Shown here in pieces: positions 25,769-34,630 of a stretch of DNA of 64,000 bases. This DNA comes from JBCAXA01 sp038534295 (lineage in GTDB: Bacteria > Pseudomonadota > Gammaproteobacteria > Steroidobacterales > Woeseiaceae). The translations under genes were made by a program, and so were the position numbers. Positions within the stretch are counted from its first letter, which is position 1, and each line of letters starts with the position of its first letter. The stretch is from the NCBI GenBank assembly GCA_038534295.1, contig JBCAXA010000004.1, positions 325,510 through 389,509 of the forward strand, written 5' to 3'. The notes beneath the pieces were generated by a model. That model had not been told where the DNA came from and searched no databases. It worked only from the letters and a program-made list of their open reading frames with translations.

Positions 25769-25877
25769 AAAAAGATCCCCCAGGATTCTTTATAACGTCG
25801 ACCGTGCTCGTCGACCTCGTGTACGTTCCGAGACGAGACGGCTGGGAAAGTTCCGAATGGTACGATAAACGGCCGGT

Positions 25878-27050
25878 ATGGTGGATGCTCAATCGTCAAT
25901 GACAGCGCAGAACACCGCTCTGCTGACTCTCGGGCGCCTGCCCAAAGCCCTCGATATTGCCCGCGCGCTGCACGGCGCCGGCTGGCGTGTCATCGTCGCC
26001 GAGCCATGCCGTTGGCACTTGTGCGCCGTATCGACGGCGGTGGCCCGTTCCATCCGGGTACCTTCGCCGACCGAGGATTCGGCCGCCTACAGAGAGGCGA
26101 TGCTCGGGATCATCGCCGCGGAATCGGTCGAATTTTTGGTGCCGGTGTCCGAAGAGTGCCTGCATGTCGCCGCGTTGGGCGATGCTTTGCCCGATTCCGT
26201 GCGGGTTTTGTCGATGCCCCTCGCCGAAGTTGCGGCGCTGCACGACAAGTACTCGTTTGCGCAATACGCCCGCGATCTTGGTCTGAGCGCACCGACGACC
26301 TTGAAACTCGACGAGCCCGGGGTCGGTGACCTGGTGGCCGCCGGCTCAATCGTAATCAAGGGACGCAATTCCTGCTCCGGGGTAGGCCTCGAGTTTGTCG
26401 ACCGCGGCGCGACGCTGCCGCACCGATTGTATCCAGGCGAATGGGTTGCTCAGGCCCATGTCGACGGCGATCTCGTCTCGACGTTCAGCGTGGCGCACAA
26501 CGGGCAGACTCTGGTGACGGCGGTGTATCGCGGCACGCTGTTCTCCGACACGGTCGCGGTGTGTTTCGAGCGATTGTCCGCGGAGGTCGCCGTGGAACGC
26601 TGGGTCGAGGCATTTGTCGCGGCAAACAACTACACCGGCTTCATCGCGTTCGATTTCGTCATCGACAGCGACGGTACGCCGTGGGCGATCGAGTGCAATC
26701 CGCGGTCAACCAGTGGCATCCATTTCTTACGGAGTGAAGCACTTGGCCAGCTGTTGCTGGACCCAGGCACGCCCGTCGACCAGCCGTTCCGCCGCGAACG
26801 AGAATTCATGCAATTTTGGCCAGCGCTGACGGAAGTGCAGTCCTCGATGTTCCACACCGGCTTTGCCGACAAGCTCGCAGCGTTTCGGCGCGCGCGTGAC
26901 GTCTGTTTTCGTTGGCGCGACCCGCTGCCGCTGTGGACCATGCCGATCACGGCGTGGCGAATTCTGCGGCTCGCGCTGTTTGGTGGGCGTAGCTTTGGCG
27001 AGGCCGCCACCTTCGATATCGAATGGCGCCCGCAAGCCCGTACGCCGTGA
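25878..27050 (+). CDS. ATP-grasp family protein in a P450/carotenoid operon
   Basis: 390-aa protein. An N-terminal pre-ATP-grasp Rossmann-like region (TLGRLPKALDIARALHGAGWRVIVAE) is followed by the ATP-grasp core: VIKGRNSCSGVGLEFV near residue 155 (first phosphate-binding segment), NNYTGFIAFDFVID and WAIECNPRSTSG near 275-285 (metal-binding Glu and Asn). These enzymes activate a carboxylate as acyl phosphate and join it to an amine or thiol. The family is broad, and this resembles carbamoyl-phosphate-synthase-like ATP-grasp proteins of unknown substrate. The P450 start lies inside its 3' end (28-bp overlap), and crtD follows, so the three are one operon. Confidence 0.85.
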   Translation: MVDAQSSMTAQNTALLTLGRLPKALDIARALHGAGWRVIVAEPCRWHLCAVSTAVARSIRVPSPTEDSAAYREAMLGIIAAESVEFLVPVSEECLHVAALGDALPDSVRVLSMPLAEVAALHDKYSFAQYARDLGLSAPTTLKLDEPGVGDLVAAGSIVIKGRNSCSGVGLEFVDRGATLPHRLYPGEWVAQAHVDGDLVSTFSVAHNGQTLVTAVYRGTLFSDTVAVCFERLSAEVAVERWVEAFVAANNYTGFIAFDFVIDSDGTPWAIECNPRSTSGIHFLRSEALGQLLLDPGTPVDQPFRREREFMQFWPALTEVQSSMFHTGFADKLAAFRRARDVCFRWRDPLPLWTMPITAWRILRLALFGGRSFGEAATFDIEWRPQARTP

Positions 27051-28423
27051 ACGCGCTGTATCGACCGCCGGCGCCGCAGCCCATGCCGCCGCTACGCTCC
27101 CTGCTGCGGGTAATGCGCGAGGGCAACGGCAACCTGTTGTCGCTGGTACCGAGCGATGCCTACACGAAGCCGGTCACTCATCTCGGCTACTCGCGGCGCT
27201 CGATCATTCTCGTCAACGACCCGGACGCCGTCCGCGACGTAATGACGGATCCGCTCGGCATTTTTCCGAAAAACGATCTGTTCGTTGGGGCACTCGAACC
27301 GTTGGTCGGCGACTCGATTTTTGTCAGTCACGGCGAGACGTGGCGCAAGCAGCGCGAGATGATCGACCCGGCGTTCTCGCAGCTGCGTATTCGGCAGGCC
27401 TACCCCGCTATGGTGGACGCCGTCCGTGCTGCCGATGAACGTTTGGCCGAGGTTGCCGATTCGGGTGAACCGCTGTCGCTCGACGTGCTCACGAGCCAGC
27501 TAACGGCCGACGTCATCTGCCGAACGATTTTCAGCGAGCCGCTTGACGGCACGACGGCGCAGCGGGTGTTTCATCTATTCAGCCGCTTTGAGCGCAGTGT
27601 TGCCAGCGTCAGTCTGCGTCAGCTGATTTTCGGCAAACCGTGGGACGACGTACGCCAGCCCACCGCGGTGCTCGAGGCCTGTGAGGAAATCCGCGCCTTG
27701 ATCGGTGAGATGGTGGATCCGCGACTCGCCGAGGACGATGGCGGCGCGGATGACATCGTTGCGGCCGTGATTCGCGCCACCGATCCGCAGACCGGCGAAC
27801 CGTTTACCCGCAGCGAGTTGATCGATGAACTCGGTGTGTTTTTCCTCGCCGGACATGAGACCACGGCGAGCGCCCTGACCTGGGCAATCTTCATGCTGTC
27901 ACAGCAACCGAAGACGCTGTCTCGTTTGCGTGCAGAGGTCGCCGAACGCTGCGGTGACGACCTTCCCGACTTCGAGTCCGTCAAACAGCTCGCGTTTGTC
28001 CGGAGCGTATTCCGCGAGTCGCTCAGGTTGTACCCGCCAATCACGTTTATTCCCCGCGTTGCCGCGGAGGCGACGACCATCGCCGACGTTCGCATCAAAC
28101 GAGGCGCCATGGTGATGGTCTCGCCGTGGACCACGCATCGCAACTCGCTGCAGTGGCGTGATCCGGACCGTTTCGACCCCGATCGCTTCATGCCGGGTGC
28201 GGAACCCGACGAGCGACCGAATACGTTCTTGTCGTTCGGACTCGGGCCACGGGTCTGTATCGGAGCGGCGTTCGCGACGGTCGAAAGCGCGCTGATCCTA
28301 GCGGGCCTTGCCGCACGTTACGACTTTGAGCCGCTGGATGCCGAGCATGTCTGGCCCGTCGCCCGGCTGACGACGCGGCCGGCGCGCGAGATACAGTGCC
28401 GCGTGCGGAGACGAGCGACATGA
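27023..28423 (+). CDS. Cytochrome P450
   Basis: 466-aa soluble bacterial P450. The oxygen-binding helix I motif is AGHETT (276-281), the ExxR pair is Glu332/Arg335 (ESLRLYPP), and the haem loop FGLGPRVCIG carries Cys412 as the thiolate ligand. It is coupled to the preceding ATP-grasp gene by a 28-bp overlap and to the following carotenoid desaturase by a 4-bp overlap (ATGA). That context points to oxidation of a carotenoid or related isoprenoid, as known for CYP175-type carotene hydroxylases, though the family cannot be assigned here. No ferredoxin or reductase gene is adjacent. Confidence 0.93.
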   Translation: MAPASPYAVNALYRPPAPQPMPPLRSLLRVMREGNGNLLSLVPSDAYTKPVTHLGYSRRSIILVNDPDAVRDVMTDPLGIFPKNDLFVGALEPLVGDSIFVSHGETWRKQREMIDPAFSQLRIRQAYPAMVDAVRAADERLAEVADSGEPLSLDVLTSQLTADVICRTIFSEPLDGTTAQRVFHLFSRFERSVASVSLRQLIFGKPWDDVRQPTAVLEACEEIRALIGEMVDPRLAEDDGGADDIVAAVIRATDPQTGEPFTRSELIDELGVFFLAGHETTASALTWAIFMLSQQPKTLSRLRAEVAERCGDDLPDFESVKQLAFVRSVFRESLRLYPPITFIPRVAAEATTIADVRIKRGAMVMVSPWTTHRNSLQWRDPDRFDPDRFMPGAEPDERPNTFLSFGLGPRVCIGAAFATVESALILAGLAARYDFEPLDAEHVWPVARLTTRPAREIQCRVRRRAT

Positions 28424-29901
28424 CCGCGCCACGCCATGCGATCGTGATCGGTGCCGGGATGGGTGGTCTCGCCGCCGCCGCCGAATTGGCGGCGCAGGGT
28501 TTCGCGGTCACCCAGTTCGAGCGCCACCCCGTACCTGGCGGCAAGATGCGCGAAGTTCGAGTCGGCGACCGCGGCATCGATTCCGGCCCCACCGTGTTCA
28601 CGATGCGCTGGATCTTCGACGGCTTGTTTGCCGCCTGCGACCGCCAGCTGGAAGATTACGTCGGCATTCACGCCGCCGATCACCTCGCGCGCCATTCCTG
28701 GACTGGCGGCGCACGACTCGACTTGTACGCGAACACCGAACGTTCCGTCGAGGCCATTGCGGCTTTCAGCGATCAACAAAACGCGAACGCCTATCGGGAG
28801 TTCGTGCGTGACTCCGGACAGATCTTCGATACGCTCGATCAGAGTTTCATGCGCGCGTCGCGACCCGGCATGCTCGAGTTGTCGCGGCGCGTCGGGCTGC
28901 TGCGCACCGGCGACCTTCTCGCCACCCGCCCATTCATCACCCTATGGAAAGAGCTGCAGCGACGTTTTAGCGATCCGCGTCTCGTGCAGCTGTTCGGCCG
29001 TTACGCCACGTACTGCGGCTCATCGCCGTTCGACGCTCCGGCAACCTTGATGCTGATCGCCGAAGCGGAACGGCGCGGCGTCTGGTACGTCGACGGCGGC
29101 ATGCAGCGCTTTGCCGAGGCGCTGGCACGGCTCGGCACCGAACTCGGCGTGTCGCTGCGCCTCGGCTGCGGCGTCAACGAGATTTTGACGTCGGCCGGGC
29201 GTGTGACCGGCGTCATCGATGCAGATGGCCAAGCACACAACGCCGATTGCGTGATTTACGCCGGCGACACCGACGCGTTGGCCACCGGCCAACTCGGCGC
29301 TGCCGTCAAACGCGCTGCGCCGGAGCGGCGCAACGACGAATGCACGCTATCGGCGGTCACATTGAGCTTGGTCGGCGCAGTCCGCGGCTGGGAGCTCGGT
29401 CACCACACCGTGCTGTTCGGCGACGACTACCCGGCCGAGTTTGACGCCATCTTTAAGCGCCGCACATTGCCATCGAGTCCAACGCTCTACCTCTGTGCGC
29501 AAGACCGCGAGGGAGACCCGTCGTCCGCGCCGAACGACGAACGGCTGTTCGTGCTGATGAACGCACCACCGACACACCTTGACGACGATCTATTGCAAGA
29601 AGCTCGACAACGCATCACCGCGCAGTTTAGCGACCACGGACTCACGGTTGATGCGACCGACAACGACATCGTCATGACGTCGCCGAACGAGTTCGATGCG
29701 TTGTTCGCTGGCAGTCGCGGGTCGCTGTACGGCCGCGTTACGCACGGCTGGCGCGGCTCGTTCCAGCGTTCGGGTTCGCGCAGCGCCGTTCCCGGCTTAT
29801 ACCTTGCCGGCGGCAGCGTTCACCCTGGCGCAGGGATACCGATGGCGACCCAATCCGGCCGGCTGGCGTCGGCCTGTGTCGTTAGCGACATCGCGGGCTA
29901 G
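28420..29901 (+). CDS. crtD: Carotenoid desaturase, CrtD-like (1-hydroxycarotenoid 3,4-desaturase)
   Basis: 493-aa FAD enzyme of the phytoene desaturase family. VIGAGMGGLAAAAEL (8-22) is the dinucleotide-binding loop, GIDSGPTVFTMRWIFD near 52-67 is typical of the CrtD branch, and the C-terminal GLYLAGGSVHPGAGIPMATQSGR is the family FAD signature. CrtD introduces the 3,4 double bond in spheroidene/spirilloxanthin synthesis of purple bacteria. It is clearly different from the CrtI-type gene at 31.5 kb. The ATG at 28420 overlaps the P450 stop. Its own stop shares a CTAG with the converging yceI-like gene. CrtC and CrtF are not in the window. Confidence 0.85.
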   Translation: MTAPRHAIVIGAGMGGLAAAAELAAQGFAVTQFERHPVPGGKMREVRVGDRGIDSGPTVFTMRWIFDGLFAACDRQLEDYVGIHAADHLARHSWTGGARLDLYANTERSVEAIAAFSDQQNANAYREFVRDSGQIFDTLDQSFMRASRPGMLELSRRVGLLRTGDLLATRPFITLWKELQRRFSDPRLVQLFGRYATYCGSSPFDAPATLMLIAEAERRGVWYVDGGMQRFAEALARLGTELGVSLRLGCGVNEILTSAGRVTGVIDADGQAHNADCVIYAGDTDALATGQLGAAVKRAAPERRNDECTLSAVTLSLVGAVRGWELGHHTVLFGDDYPAEFDAIFKRRTLPSSPTLYLCAQDREGDPSSAPNDERLFVLMNAPPTHLDDDLLQEARQRITAQFSDHGLTVDATDNDIVMTSPNEFDALFAGSRGSLYGRVTHGWRGSFQRSGSRSAVPGLYLAGGSVHPGAGIPMATQSGRLASACVVSDIAG

Positions 29902-30509
29902 TCCGCCGCGATTGCCAACACCTCGATCTGAAACTGGACGATGTCGCCGATTTTGCCGTCGGCGATGCTCATACCGAGGGCACGCCGTGACAGCTCGCCG
30001 GTCGCGGACGCGCCCAGCGCCTCCTTGCCCGAAACGGGATCGGTACCGAGTTTATTGATGGCAGCGGAAAATGTTACGGGGGCCGACTGACCCTTTAAAG
30101 TCACGGTCCCGACGATGTTGAGACACGTGCCGCGGCAGGACTCACCGGCGGCTACGCTGACGCTCGTCGTCTCGAACGAAATGCGTGGCCATTGCTCGAC
30201 CGCAAACCAATGCGGACCGGTAAGGATCTCTTCACGGAGCGACAAATCGGAACGCAGCGCGGCCGCGTCTATCGCGACGTCAACGGAACTCTTAGCTGCA
30301 TTGTCGGCAACGTAGTGAATGACGCCCGAGACACCCGCAAAACTGCCGAACGTGCGTGTGAATCCGAAGCGATCGACGCTCCAGACGATGTGGGTGTGCT
30401 GCGGATCGATCCGGTAAGTCTTGGGCTCTGCCGTTGCCACGAGTGGCGTGCAGAGCGTGGCGAGCGCCACGAGCAGAATGGCGATGCCGACCGAATAACG
30501 ACGCACCAT
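29898..30509 (-). CDS. YceI family periplasmic protein
   Basis: 203-aa lipocalin-like protein with a signal peptide (about 1-27, ending VATA). The mature part begins with the family pattern YRIDPQHTHIVWSVDRFGFTRTFGSFAGVSG and ends with a beta-strand ALGM.IADGKIGDIVQFQIEV. YceI proteins bind isoprenoid quinones or other long lipids in the periplasm. It is divergent from the padR-like gene, and a large palindrome fills the 63-bp gap, so it is probably the regulator's target. Being next to carotenoid genes, an isoprenoid ligand is a reasonable guess. Confidence 0.9.
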   Translation of the reverse strand: MVRRYSVGIAILLVALATLCTPLVATAEPKTYRIDPQHTHIVWSVDRFGFTRTFGSFAGVSGVIHYVADNAAKSSVDVAIDAAALRSDLSLREEILTGPHWFAVEQWPRISFETTSVSVAAGESCRGTCLNIVGTVTLKGQSAPVTFSAAINKLGTDPVSGKEALGASATGELSRRALGMSIADGKIGDIVQFQIEVLAIAAD

Positions 30510-30524
30510 GACAGACCTCCTTCC

Positions 30525-30570
30525 ATTAGTACTGGGTTGTAGTCTAAATATACTACAACGTAGTATTAAT
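30525..30570. promoter_or_regulatory. Large nested palindrome, probable PadR operator
   Basis: Inner perfect repeat TTGTAGT-N8-ACTACAA (30537-30558) nested in outer arms ATTAGTACT and AGTATTAAT that pair at 8 of 9 positions, 46 bp in all. It lies between the divergent yceI-like and padR-like genes and ends 2 bp before the padR GTG. Confidence 0.75.
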
Positions 30571-30572
30571 GG

Positions 30573-30902
30573 GTGAGTAAACCAACTAGAAACCTCGGCG
30601 AGTTCGAGATCCTGGTGCTGTCGGCCATCGTGCGGCTCGACGACAACGCCTACGGTGTAACGATTCGCCGTGAGATCGAATCGACGACGGGCCGCTCGGT
30701 CGCCGTCGGCGCTCTGTACGCGACCCTCGCGCGACTCGCCGAGAAAGGCCTCGTCTCATCCCGCACCGGCGGCGCGACGGATGCGCGCGGTGGTCGATCG
30801 AAGCGTTTCTATCGTCTGACTGCCGCCGGCCAATCGCGCCTTCGCAACGCGGTACGCTCGTTCGAGCGCATGTTCAACGGACTGCCTCTGGAACCCCGGT
30901 AG
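30573..30902 (+). CDS. PadR family transcriptional regulator
   Basis: 109-aa winged-helix regulator. LGEFEILVLSAIVRLDDNAYGVTIRREIES begins the PadR domain; SVAVGALYATLARLAEKGLV is the recognition helix region, and RSKRFYRLTAAGQSRL forms the wing and C-terminal helix. PadR proteins repress divergent or own promoters in response to small aromatic or membrane-active compounds. The GTG at 30573 has no ribosome-binding site because the operator palindrome ends 2 bp upstream, so translation may be near-leaderless. It is followed by a membrane protein gene after 8 bp. Confidence 0.92.
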   Translation: MSKPTRNLGEFEILVLSAIVRLDDNAYGVTIRREIESTTGRSVAVGALYATLARLAEKGLVSSRTGGATDARGGRSKRFYRLTAAGQSRLRNAVRSFERMFNGLPLEPR

Positions 30903-30910
30903 GCCACTAC

Positions 30911-31519
30911 ATGAGTCAGCGCCGCAAACCGCCGATACTCGCCGAAGCCATCGTGCGCTGGCTGGCGACGCCGGAACACCGCGACGCGCTGCTCGGCGAT
31001 CTCAACGAAGAATTCGCGTTGAACGCAACCCGTAATCGCCGCTACGCGGCACGTGCCTATTGGTCGCAGACGCTGCGTTCGCTGCCGCACCTTGCGCTAT
31101 GGCGTTGGAATGCGAGCGGCTGGCTGGCGTTTACCGTTGTCACGTGCCTCGCGGTGGGTTTGATTTATGTCTGGGACCTGGCGATCGCCCGCCGAGCGGC
31201 AATGTGGCTGGCGGCGCGGCCGGATGCGCCGGCGTTAACGACCATTCGAATCGCTTACTTTGCCGTGCAAGCTGCAGGTACAGCACTCGCCGGCGCCGCG
31301 ATCGCACGTTGGACGTTTCGGTCGGCGGACTCGCTGACTGGCAATGTGGTCAAACGACTGCTGCCCATCAGCGCCGGCATCGCCGCGACCCTGCTCGCCA
31401 TTGCGCTCGTGTCGGGCGGAGGACCCCTCCGCTACTGGACGTTGAAGATTCTGCTCACCGTTGCCGCGCTCATCGTTGGCGCGATCGCCGCTTGGGGTTT
31501 GCGGCCTACCCAGCGATAA
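30911..31519 (+). CDS. PadR-associated membrane protein (permease-prefix-like domain)
   Basis: 202 aa. The N-terminal part (AEAIVRWLATPEHRDALLGDLNEEFAL...ARAYWSQTLRSLPHL, about 10-60) matches the style of the permease prefix domain found in front of MacB-like permeases in PadR-linked operons. Here it is followed only by four or so hydrophobic helices and no permease core. It lies 8 bp after padR and is presumably co-transcribed. It may sense or transmit a membrane signal to the regulator. I cannot assign a molecular function. Confidence 0.75.
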   Translation: MSQRRKPPILAEAIVRWLATPEHRDALLGDLNEEFALNATRNRRYAARAYWSQTLRSLPHLALWRWNASGWLAFTVVTCLAVGLIYVWDLAIARRAAMWLAARPDAPALTTIRIAYFAVQAAGTALAGAAIARWTFRSADSLTGNVVKRLLPISAGIAATLLAIALVSGGGPLRYWTLKILLTVAALIVGAIAAWGLRPTQR

Positions 31520-31527
31520 CGTCAGCG

Positions 31528-33045
31528 CTAGGTCGCCGTAGCTACGACCGTGCGCTTGCCGGCAACGGGATCGGGGACGACGTTGTCGAGAACCTTAGCC
31601 GACGAGATGACACCAGGCATGCCGGCGCCTGGGTGCGTACCGGCGCCGACCAGATAGAGTCCGGGCAGCTCCTCGCTTTTGTTGTGAGGCCGAAACCAGG
31701 CGGTTTGCCAAAGCACCGGCTCCAGACCGAACGCGGCGCCGTGAACCGACGACAGACGGTCCTGAAAATCCTGCGGGGTGAGCATGTGCGACGTGACCAG
31801 CGATTCGTCGAGCCCGGGCAAAACGGTATCGGCAAGACTTTTTGCGATGACTTGTCGATACGTCTCCGCGTGCGACTGCCAATCGACACCGGCCTTGAGG
31901 TTCGGCACCGGTGACAGCACATAAAACGCGTCACAACCCTCCGGCGCCATGGATGGATCCGTCGCCGTCGGACGATGCAGATACAGCGAGAAGTCGTCCG
32001 CCAAAACCTTGCGACTGAAAATATCGTCCAGCAATCCCCGGTAGCGCGGACCCAACAGAATCATGTGATGCGGGACGTCCGGGTACTGTCGCTTGGTGCC
32101 GAAGTACCAAACAAACAGACTCATTGAGTAACGTGCACTGTCGATTTTGCGGTCGCTCCAACGTCGCCGATGCTCGGCCGGAACCAGATAGCGATACGTG
32201 GACGCCGAATCAGCGTTTGAAACAACAACATCGGCGCGGTGTTCCGCGCCCGATTCGAGTTTGACGCCTGCCGCGCGACCGCTGTCGACCAACACCTGCT
32301 TGACGGGACTCGACAAATGCACGCGCCCGCCAAGGCGTTCAATCAAACCGACCATGCCGCTGACGATCTGGTTCGTACCGCCCATTGCGTAGTGCACGCC
32401 GTGGCTGCGCTCCAAATGGGCGATCAAGGCGTAGATCGCCGTGGTCGTCATTGGATTGCCGCCGATCAGCAGCGGGTGAAAACTAAAGATCATCCGCAAG
32501 CGCGGGTGCTTGATGTAGCGGCACACCATGCCGTACACGGACCGATAAAACTGGGTACGAATCAGGTCGGGTAAGGTTCTTGCCATCGACCACAGCGTGT
32601 CGAACGATTCGTACAGCAGTTCGTTGAAACCGACGCGGTAAAGCTCGGCGCTGGCATCGAGAAAGCGCTGGTAACCGTCCCAATCATCCGGATTAAACTT
32701 CGCGATTTGCGCACGCATCGCGTCCGGATCGCCGGAGTAATCGAAAGTCTCGCCGTCGTGAAAGCGAATGGTGTAGTACGGATCGATAGCGCGAAGATCG
32801 ACGTCGTCCGACAACTTGCGACCCGCAAGCCCCCAAAGCTCCTCGAGCAGGAACGGCGCCGTTACGATCGTCGGCCCGGCATCAAAGACGAAACCGTCCT
32901 GGCGATACGCATAGGCGCGGCCACCCGGACCATCGAGCTTCTCGAAAACGTCGACATCGTAACCGCGTGCTGCGAGTCGAATGCCCGCGGCGAGGCCACC
33001 GAGACCCGCACCGATGACGACCGCACGATTCGTACGCTCGTCCAT
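31528..33045 (-). CDS. crtI: Phytoene desaturase (CrtI)
   Basis: 505-aa FAD enzyme converting phytoene to neurosporene or lycopene at the membrane. The N-terminal VVIGAGLGGLAAGIRLAARGYDVDVFEKLDGPGGRAY is the FAD-binding fold, FDAGPTIVTAPFLLEELW near 54-71 is diagnostic of CrtI, and the end GLYLVGAGTHPGAGMPGVISSAKV is the second FAD signature. A PpsR-type box lies 55-72 bp upstream of its ATG over a TTGACA sequence, as at the puc promoter. crtB is not next to it. The downstream neighbour converges. Confidence 0.93.
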   Translation of the reverse strand: MDERTNRAVVIGAGLGGLAAGIRLAARGYDVDVFEKLDGPGGRAYAYRQDGFVFDAGPTIVTAPFLLEELWGLAGRKLSDDVDLRAIDPYYTIRFHDGETFDYSGDPDAMRAQIAKFNPDDWDGYQRFLDASAELYRVGFNELLYESFDTLWSMARTLPDLIRTQFYRSVYGMVCRYIKHPRLRMIFSFHPLLIGGNPMTTTAIYALIAHLERSHGVHYAMGGTNQIVSGMVGLIERLGGRVHLSSPVKQVLVDSGRAAGVKLESGAEHRADVVVSNADSASTYRYLVPAEHRRRWSDRKIDSARYSMSLFVWYFGTKRQYPDVPHHMILLGPRYRGLLDDIFSRKVLADDFSLYLHRPTATDPSMAPEGCDAFYVLSPVPNLKAGVDWQSHAETYRQVIAKSLADTVLPGLDESLVTSHMLTPQDFQDRLSSVHGAAFGLEPVLWQTAWFRPHNKSEELPGLYLVGAGTHPGAGMPGVISSAKVLDNVVPDPVAGKRTVVATAT

Positions 33046-33099
33046 CGTCAGTCGTCGTTCCCGGTAGCACGCATGGTAAGCTCAGGATAACATCGAAAT

Positions 33100-33117
33100 T
33101 GTCAACGAAACGGTACA
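33100..33117 (-). promoter_or_regulatory. PpsR/CrtJ-like box upstream of crtI
   Basis: Perfect TGT-N12-ACA palindrome; its first six bases are the complement of TTGACA, a full -35 element for crtI on the minus strand. No strong -10 is visible at 16-18 bp. The box is also 60 bp upstream of the divergent membrane protein gene. Confidence 0.6.
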
Positions 33118-33176
33118 CAGAAGTTACTGCGGCGCCCGCGTAGTTCGACGAACGCTCGGCGCCAAAGCGACAGAAG

Positions 33177-33917
33177 ATGGTTCTGACGTTCAAGACTCTC
33201 GTTTACGCCCACGTCGTGACCGGCACGGTGGGATTGATAACGTTATGGATTCCCATTCTCGCGCGGAAGGGAACACGTCGGCACATCGACTGGGGACGCA
33301 TATTCTATTGGTCGTTGTTGGCGACCGGCACGATCGCCGTTGGCATCAGTACCGTGACGCTTATCGCACCGCTCGAGACTCACCCGTTCTGGGACGACGC
33401 CGCAATGGTCCGGGGTGTGTTCGGCTGGATGATGCTCTACCTGGCAGTGCTAACCATCAACCTCACCCGTTACGGTCGACTATGCGTCCAAAACAAACGC
33501 GACCACCCGGCCAACACAAGTTTTCTGAATCTCTTCGGCCAAGCGGCGATGTTCGCAACGGCGGTCAATTGCGCCGTACAAGGATTCTTGCTCGAGCAAT
33601 ACCTGCTCGTCGGTATGTCATCAATTGGGATCATTGCCGGCATCCTAAATACGCATTTCATACTGCGTCGCAACCCGCCGCTCAACGAATGGCTGATCCA
33701 GCACAGCCGCGGTCTGGTCGGCGCGGGTATATCGGTTTACACGGCGTTCCTTGCGTTCGGCGCCGTCAACTTGCTGCCCGCGTTTGCTTTTAATCCCGTA
33801 CTCTGGGCAACTCCCTGCACGCTGGGCGTCGCATACTTGCTGTACCACCAGTACCGCATCATGCAGGGCAGACGACCGAAAGCGGCGGTTGGCCGAACGG
33901 GTTTGTCGGCAAGCTGA
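33177..33917 (+). CDS. Multi-pass membrane protein divergent from crtI
   Basis: 246-aa protein with six to seven hydrophobic helices, starting YAHVVTGTVGLITLWIPILARKG. His residues (HVVTGT, RRHIDWGRIFYW) in the first helices recall quinone- or haem-associated membrane proteins such as the DUF2306 type, but I do not recognise the family with certainty. It is divergent from crtI and shares the 130-bp gap with the PpsR-like box, so it may be co-regulated with pigment synthesis. tRNA-Lys follows 56 bp downstream. Confidence 0.7.
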   Translation: MVLTFKTLVYAHVVTGTVGLITLWIPILARKGTRRHIDWGRIFYWSLLATGTIAVGISTVTLIAPLETHPFWDDAAMVRGVFGWMMLYLAVLTINLTRYGRLCVQNKRDHPANTSFLNLFGQAAMFATAVNCAVQGFLLEQYLLVGMSSIGIIAGILNTHFILRRNPPLNEWLIQHSRGLVGAGISVYTAFLAFGAVNLLPAFAFNPVLWATPCTLGVAYLLYHQYRIMQGRRPKAAVGRTGLSAS

Positions 33918-33973
33918 AGGTCTTGAAATTCGCCTGCGCGAAAACCACTTCGATAAGCGCAGATGACCTGACA

Positions 33974-34048
33974 GGGGCGTTAGCTCAGCGGTAGAGCAGG
34001 TGGCTCTTAACCACTCGGTCCGGGGTTCGAATCCCTGACGCCCCACCA
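33974..34048 (+). tRNA. tRNA-Lys (CTT anticodon)
   Basis: 75-nt gene with encoded CCA. The acceptor GGGGCGT pairs with ACGCCCC, the D arm contains AGCTCAGCGGTAGAGC, and the anticodon arm GGTGG-CTCTTAA-CCACT has loop bases giving anticodon CTT. The T arm is GGGGTTCGAATCCC. The 3' end is the start point of a tandem repeat array (see 34030-35364). Confidence 0.95.
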
Positions 34049-34056
34049 AAAACTCA

Positions 34057-34091
34057 GCCCAGCGCCGCATAGCGGCGATGGGCGCATTTTT
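34057..34091 (+). terminator. tRNA-Lys terminator
   Basis: GCCCAGCGCCGC-ATA-GCGGCGATGGGC stem with one mismatch, followed by GCATTTTT. A near-identical copy follows the duplicated tRNA tail at 35153-35186. Confidence 0.8.
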
Positions 34092-34257
34092 GTGAGCGGC
34101 AGGATTCACCCGGACTTGAACGAAACGACCGTCGATCGCCTGAGTCGATCCGTCCAACGTACGCCGTGCAGTAGCTGCCCTTGCCGCGGAACGGTCGTAC
34201 GTGAGCACGCTTTTCCATCGACCGGCACTTCACTGATGCCGTTCATTTCGCGGGAAC

Positions 34258-34357
34258 TAGCCGGTCGGGTTCGAAAGATTGCGAAAGCAATCTTCACCGA
34301 GCGCCGTTAGGCGCGAAGCCCGTAGGGCCGAAACAGCCCATCGGCTGTTTCGGGTAA
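34258..34357 (+). repeat. 100-bp four-hairpin element, copy a
   Basis: Contains four stem-loops in a row: AAGATTGC-GAAA-GCAATCTT (34275-34294), GCGCC-GTTA-GGCGC (34301-34314), GCCC-GTA-GGGC (34318-34328) and CGAAACAGCC-CATC-GGCTGTTTCG (34329-34352). 99 of 100 bases match copy b; the only difference lies in the first loop. Confidence 0.85.
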
Positions 34358-34630
34358 TCCCTGACGCCCTTACATCTAGGTTGCGTCCTTGCGACAGGCA
34401 CCACGATGCACAGCACGGAAGCACGAAACGGATGACTCGCTGTCGACTCGCTTTACAACGATTAAATCCTGAGAATCGCAAGCTTATGATTTTTCAACCG
34501 TGGCGCGGAACTTGCATTAAGTAAACTGAAAGGAACAAGGAGGTTCGGTCTACGAGTTCAATCGGCAGGCCTTTACTCTCCTTGTACGTCAATCAACGCC
34601 TGCAATTTGACACCAAGGAAGATACCCGCC

